8,369 bases of DNA from Phycisphaerae bacterium (GTDB lineage: Bacteria > Planctomycetota > Phycisphaerae > Sedimentisphaerales > SG8-4). The stretch lies in the NCBI GenBank assembly GCA_030603035.1, contig JAUVYQ010000116.1, positions 1-8,369 of the forward strand, in the 5' to 3' direction. Both the position numbers and the translations under genes were made by a program. The first letter of the stretch is position 1, and each line of letters opens with the position of its first letter. Under the pieces are notes generated by a model. It was not told the origin of the DNA. It did no database searches and saw nothing but the letters and a program-made list of their open reading frames with translations. Below are positions 5,526 to 8,369 of the stretch, piece by piece.

Positions 5526-8369
5526 ATGGCTGAGAAGAAGATTAAATGGACGGAGCAGCAACGGCGGGCAATCGTTGCGCGCGGCAGTGACGTTTTAGTA
5601 ACGGCCTCAGCGGGCACCGGTAAAACGGCGGTCCTTTCAGGCCGATGTGCCAATATCGTGTCCGACAAATCCGTATGTCCCGATGTGTGGAGCATACTGG
5701 TATTGACTTTTACCGAGATGGCTGCCGAGCAGATGCGTTCGCGAATAGCCGAGCAATTAAGGGCTGCATTTCTGGAAAACGGCGACGCCCATCTTCGCCA
5801 CCAGCTTATGCTATTGGGCGGCGCTGATATCAGTACGATACATTCGTTTTGCAAACGGCTTATCACTGAGTATTTTTACGAGCTCGGCCTTGACCCAACG
5901 TTCGGCGTAATCGATGAGGACGAAGCGAAACTATTAAAAGCAGAGGTTCTCGAAAAAACAATCGACTGGGCCTGGCAGCAGAGCAACATACGAGCGGCCC
6001 TTGAACAGCTTTTGTACCGGCGAGACCTTCGCACAAATGACGGTTTTCCTGCAAAGATAATAGAGCTTAGCGATTTTCTGGACAGCGTAGTTTTACGGGA
6101 AAAGTGGTACGAAAGGGCATTGCTGCTTGCAGAGGCGGCCAATCCCTTCGCAACTGAGTTAGGTAAGAAACAAAAGGAAATTATTGCAGACAAATTGCAG
6201 CACATACTAAATCAGCTTCGGCACACCCAGGGACTCTATAAAAATAGGTGTCCCGACGGTGATTGGGCACAGAAATGCGAGGACACTTTTATTAAACCCG
6301 TTGCGAAATGTATTGAAATTTTGAAGGCCGATGATTGGGGCAAATTTACCGAAGAGATAAGAAATTTTGACAAGCCAATAGTCAGGAAACCTAAAGAGCT
6401 GCCGACAACAATCGCTGGGCTTATACAAAAGACGGTGAAAAAAGCAGTGGATGCTTTTGAGGGACTCTCGGACCTTGCGATTATAAATCCGGACTACCTC
6501 GATAAGGTCAGCGGCGCTGCCGGCCTGCAGACAAAGGTGCTGATTGAGCTGGTTAAAAAATTTGAGCGGTTGTACAGCCAGGCCAAGCTGGCGGTCAACT
6601 GTCTGGATTTTGCCGACCTTGAACACTATGCCCTGAAGCTTTTAACTGATGAGAGTTCTTCGGAGGACAATCTGTTACCCTCGGAGACAGCTCTGGCGCT
6701 TCGCCGCAGGTACAAATACATATTCGTTGATGAATATCAGGATATTAACCCTGTCCAGCAGGCCATACTTGATTTGCTTAGTTCCGAGGACAATGTTTTT
6801 GTTGTCGGCGATGTGAAACAAAGTATTTATGCGTGGCGGGGAGCTGAGCCGGAGATTTTTTTAGAACGCTTAAAGCCTGCCCACCAGGGGCGGGTTGAGC
6901 AGGCCGATGCACTTAACGGATTGCGAGTTGACCTGAATGCGAATTTTCGCTCAGCTAAGGGAATCCTCGATTTTGTCAACAAGATATTCGGCCGGACAAT
7001 GACGGAGTCTTTTGCAAAGATTGATTACGACGAGTCGGCCCAGTTGAAGCCGGCACTTACAAGCCGTGCCCCGTCACCCGTGCCCCGTGACCCGAACGAG
7101 CCAATTGTCGAGCTTCACATACTTGACGAACAAAACAGAGACCAGGATTTGCAAAACCAGGAGATAAGCGAAAATGCCGACGACGAGAATCTAAACCCCG
7201 TTAGAAATTCCACGACTGTTTCTAACGGGGTAAATGTTATCAGCAGCCGGCAGCGACAGGCGGCAATGATTGCCCAGCGTATCAGGCAAATGGTCGGAGC
7301 AGATACGGGCAAGCCGGAATTTCAGATATATGATAAGCGGGAAGATAAATTAAGGGATGTTGAGTATCGCGACATTGTGATATTGATGCGTTCATTGGCC
7401 AAAAAGGCCAACGATTATGTCGAAGTGCTGCGATTGGCGGGTGTACCTGTGAGCTGTCAGGCCACGGCTGGGTATTTTGAGGCGACTGAAATCAGCGATT
7501 GTCTGTGCCTGCTAAAGGTCCTGGACAATCCTCAGCGCGATATCGAATTGGCCGCCGTATTGCGAAGCCCGTTTTTTAATATTAGCGACACTGAATTAGC
7601 GAAGATAAAAATCCAGAGCGAAACAGATGAGCATAGCAAAAACTTCTACGACTGCGTAATCGAATACTCCAACAACGGTGAGGATGCGGAACTGGCGCAA
7701 AGGTTGAAAGAAATAGTGGCTGTGATTGAGCAGTGGCGGACTGTTGCCCGACGGGGTAATTTAGCTGATTTGATATGGCAGGTCTATCGCCGGACCGGCT
7801 TTCTGTCATTCGTTTCGGCCCTTCCGAACGGGCAGGCGCGCAGAGCTAATCTCCTCAAGCTCCACGACAGGGCGATCCAGTTTGAGGGTTTTGCCAGCAG
7901 TGGGGGTATCGCTTCCCTGACGCGGTTTGTTGAATTTATTGAGAAGCTTCAGGAAGCAGGCGAGGATTGGGCCCCTGCAGAGCCGGAATCTGCAGCGGGT
8001 AATGCGGTTCGGATTCTAAGCGTGCATAAAAGCAAGGGACTTGAATTTCCGGTCGTTTTCTTAGCTGAGCTGGACAGCAAGTTCAACAAAAGGGACATTC
8101 AGCGAGACTTTCTTGCCGACGCCGGCGATACGTTGGGGCTGCAAATTATCGACCGTAAGTCAAACAGCAAGCTGCGTTCGCTTGCACACGAGGTCATCGC
8201 AGAGCGGAAACTGTCAACAGCACTGGCAGAAGAGATGCGTATCCTTTACGTTGCAACGACGCGGGCGAGAGACCGGCTTATTTTAAGCGCTTGTGAAAAG
8301 CCAGGCAATTGCCGGACTATTATTTGCAACGGCTTCTTCTTCGGCGCCGAATCGATTCCGAGCTGGCAG
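5526..8369 (+). CDS. addA: AddA, ATP-dependent helicase/nuclease subunit A, partial
   Basis: AddA is the UvrD-like 3'-to-5' motor of AddAB and carries a second nuclease. ATG 5526 lies 7 bases after the addB stop; an in-frame TTG at 5523 is less likely. The frame stays open for 948 codons to the right edge; the family runs to roughly 1150-1250, so the C-terminal RecB-type nuclease is cut off by the window. Motifs in order: Q motif WTEQQ (8-12), Walker A ASAGTGKT (27-34), Ia LTFTEMAAEQMR, Ic STIHSFC, Walker B DEYQD (402-406), III GDVKQSIYAWRG (428-439), IV NFRS (473-476), V VHKSKGLEFP (833-842), VI VATTRAR (909-915). All key helicase residues are present, so the motor should be active. Residues about 510-575, after motif IV, form a variable hydrophilic linker holding two repeat-derived segments. 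Confidence 0.98.
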   Translation, partial: MAEKKIKWTEQQRRAIVARGSDVLVTASAGTGKTAVLSGRCANIVSDKSVCPDVWSILVLTFTEMAAEQMRSRIAEQLRAAFLENGDAHLRHQLMLLGGADISTIHSFCKRLITEYFYELGLDPTFGVIDEDEAKLLKAEVLEKTIDWAWQQSNIRAALEQLLYRRDLRTNDGFPAKIIELSDFLDSVVLREKWYERALLLAEAANPFATELGKKQKEIIADKLQHILNQLRHTQGLYKNRCPDGDWAQKCEDTFIKPVAKCIEILKADDWGKFTEEIRNFDKPIVRKPKELPTTIAGLIQKTVKKAVDAFEGLSDLAIINPDYLDKVSGAAGLQTKVLIELVKKFERLYSQAKLAVNCLDFADLEHYALKLLTDESSSEDNLLPSETALALRRRYKYIFVDEYQDINPVQQAILDLLSSEDNVFVVGDVKQSIYAWRGAEPEIFLERLKPAHQGRVEQADALNGLRVDLNANFRSAKGILDFVNKIFGRTMTESFAKIDYDESAQLKPALTSRAPSPVPRDPNEPIVELHILDEQNRDQDLQNQEISENADDENLNPVRNSTTVSNGVNVISSRQRQAAMIAQRIRQMVGADTGKPEFQIYDKREDKLRDVEYRDIVILMRSLAKKANDYVEVLRLAGVPVSCQATAGYFEATEISDCLCLLKVLDNPQRDIELAAVLRSPFFNISDTELAKIKIQSETDEHSKNFYDCVIEYSNNGEDAELAQRLKEIVAVIEQWRTVARRGNLADLIWQVYRRTGFLSFVSALPNGQARRANLLKLHDRAIQFEGFASSGGIASLTRFVEFIEKLQEAGEDWAPAEPESAAGNAVRILSVHKSKGLEFPVVFLAELDSKFNKRDIQRDFLADAGDTLGLQIIDRKSNSKLRSLAHEVIAERKLSTALAEEMRILYVATTRARDRLILSACEKPGNCRTIICNGFFFGAESIPSWQ
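7065..7092. repeat. Tandem 14-bp duplication in the addA linker
   Basis: CGTGCCCCGTCACC (7065-7078) is followed directly by CGTGCCCCGTGACC (7079-7092), with one mismatch between copies. The stretch encodes the proline-rich RAPSPVPRDP (AddA 514-523) in the linker after motif IV. Because the unit is not a multiple of three, the two copies are read in different frames, and two copies together add 28 bases. The C-rich composition differs from the flanking coding sequence. Confidence 0.75.
7195..7231. repeat. Palindromic element with 13-bp arms embedded in frame in addA
   Basis: ACCCCGTTAGAAA (7195-7207) and TTTCTAACGGGGT (7219-7231) are perfect inverted arms around the 11-base centre TTCCACGACTG. 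The element is read through as NPVRNSTTVSNGV (AddA about 557-569), in the acidic, poorly conserved linker between motif IV and the next conserved helicase segment. It looks like a small palindromic repeat inserted in frame, comparable in style to the Rickettsia palindromic elements. It could also form a strong mRNA hairpin within addA. Confidence 0.9.

Noticed and set aside
1..8369. CRISPR array, tRNA, rRNA, transposase or integrase
   Set aside because: No regularly spaced repeats, cloverleaf, rRNA segment or recombinase motif was found on either strand. The repeats present are short palindromes and tandem units.

Overview
The window looks like a chromosomal segment of a moderate-GC bacterium. 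My best guess is Planctomycetota of the Phycisphaerae/Sedimentisphaerales type. That guess is an inference from an addB-addA operon of Gram-positive-like AddAB type, a twin-arginine signal of the NRRSFIK kind, and short palindromic and A/T-rich repeats scattered through the DNA. No rRNA or other phylogenetic marker is present to prove it.

Layout. Positions 1-536 (minus strand) hold the first 178 codons of an HTH repressor with a LexA/CI-like Ala-Gly cleavage region; the rest lies beyond the left edge. A short intergenic region (537-666) with two ACGT-centred palindromes separates it from a divergent 50-codon lysine-rich small gene (667-819). Positions 820-1302 hold no confident gene. They contain very small ORFs, foldable stretches and one good inverted repeat beside a -10-like hexamer. 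Positions 1303-1737 encode ArfB (YaeJ/ICT1-type ribosome rescue factor). Positions 1789-2008 are the remnant of a Tat-exported protein broken by a frameshift, followed by a six-copy heptamer repeat that runs up to the next gene.

The right three quarters is an operon of addB (2075-5518, complete) and addA (5526 to the right edge, 948 codons, lacking only its C-terminal nuclease region). The two subunits form the AddAB helicase-nuclease, which processes double-strand DNA ends for RecA-dependent recombination. They are 7 bases apart and should be co-translated. The helicase motifs of AddA, and the nuclease and four-cysteine iron-sulphur residues of AddB, are all visible.

The most unusual signal is repeat DNA embedded in frame in this repair operon: a 25-bp palindrome in addB, and in addA a 14-bp tandem duplication and a palindrome with 13-bp arms. 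All three are translated as extra residues, apparently in variable or linker regions, in the manner of the Rickettsia palindromic elements. A fourth repeat, the heptamer array, abuts the addB start codon. No CRISPR array, tRNA, rRNA, transposase or integrase was seen.
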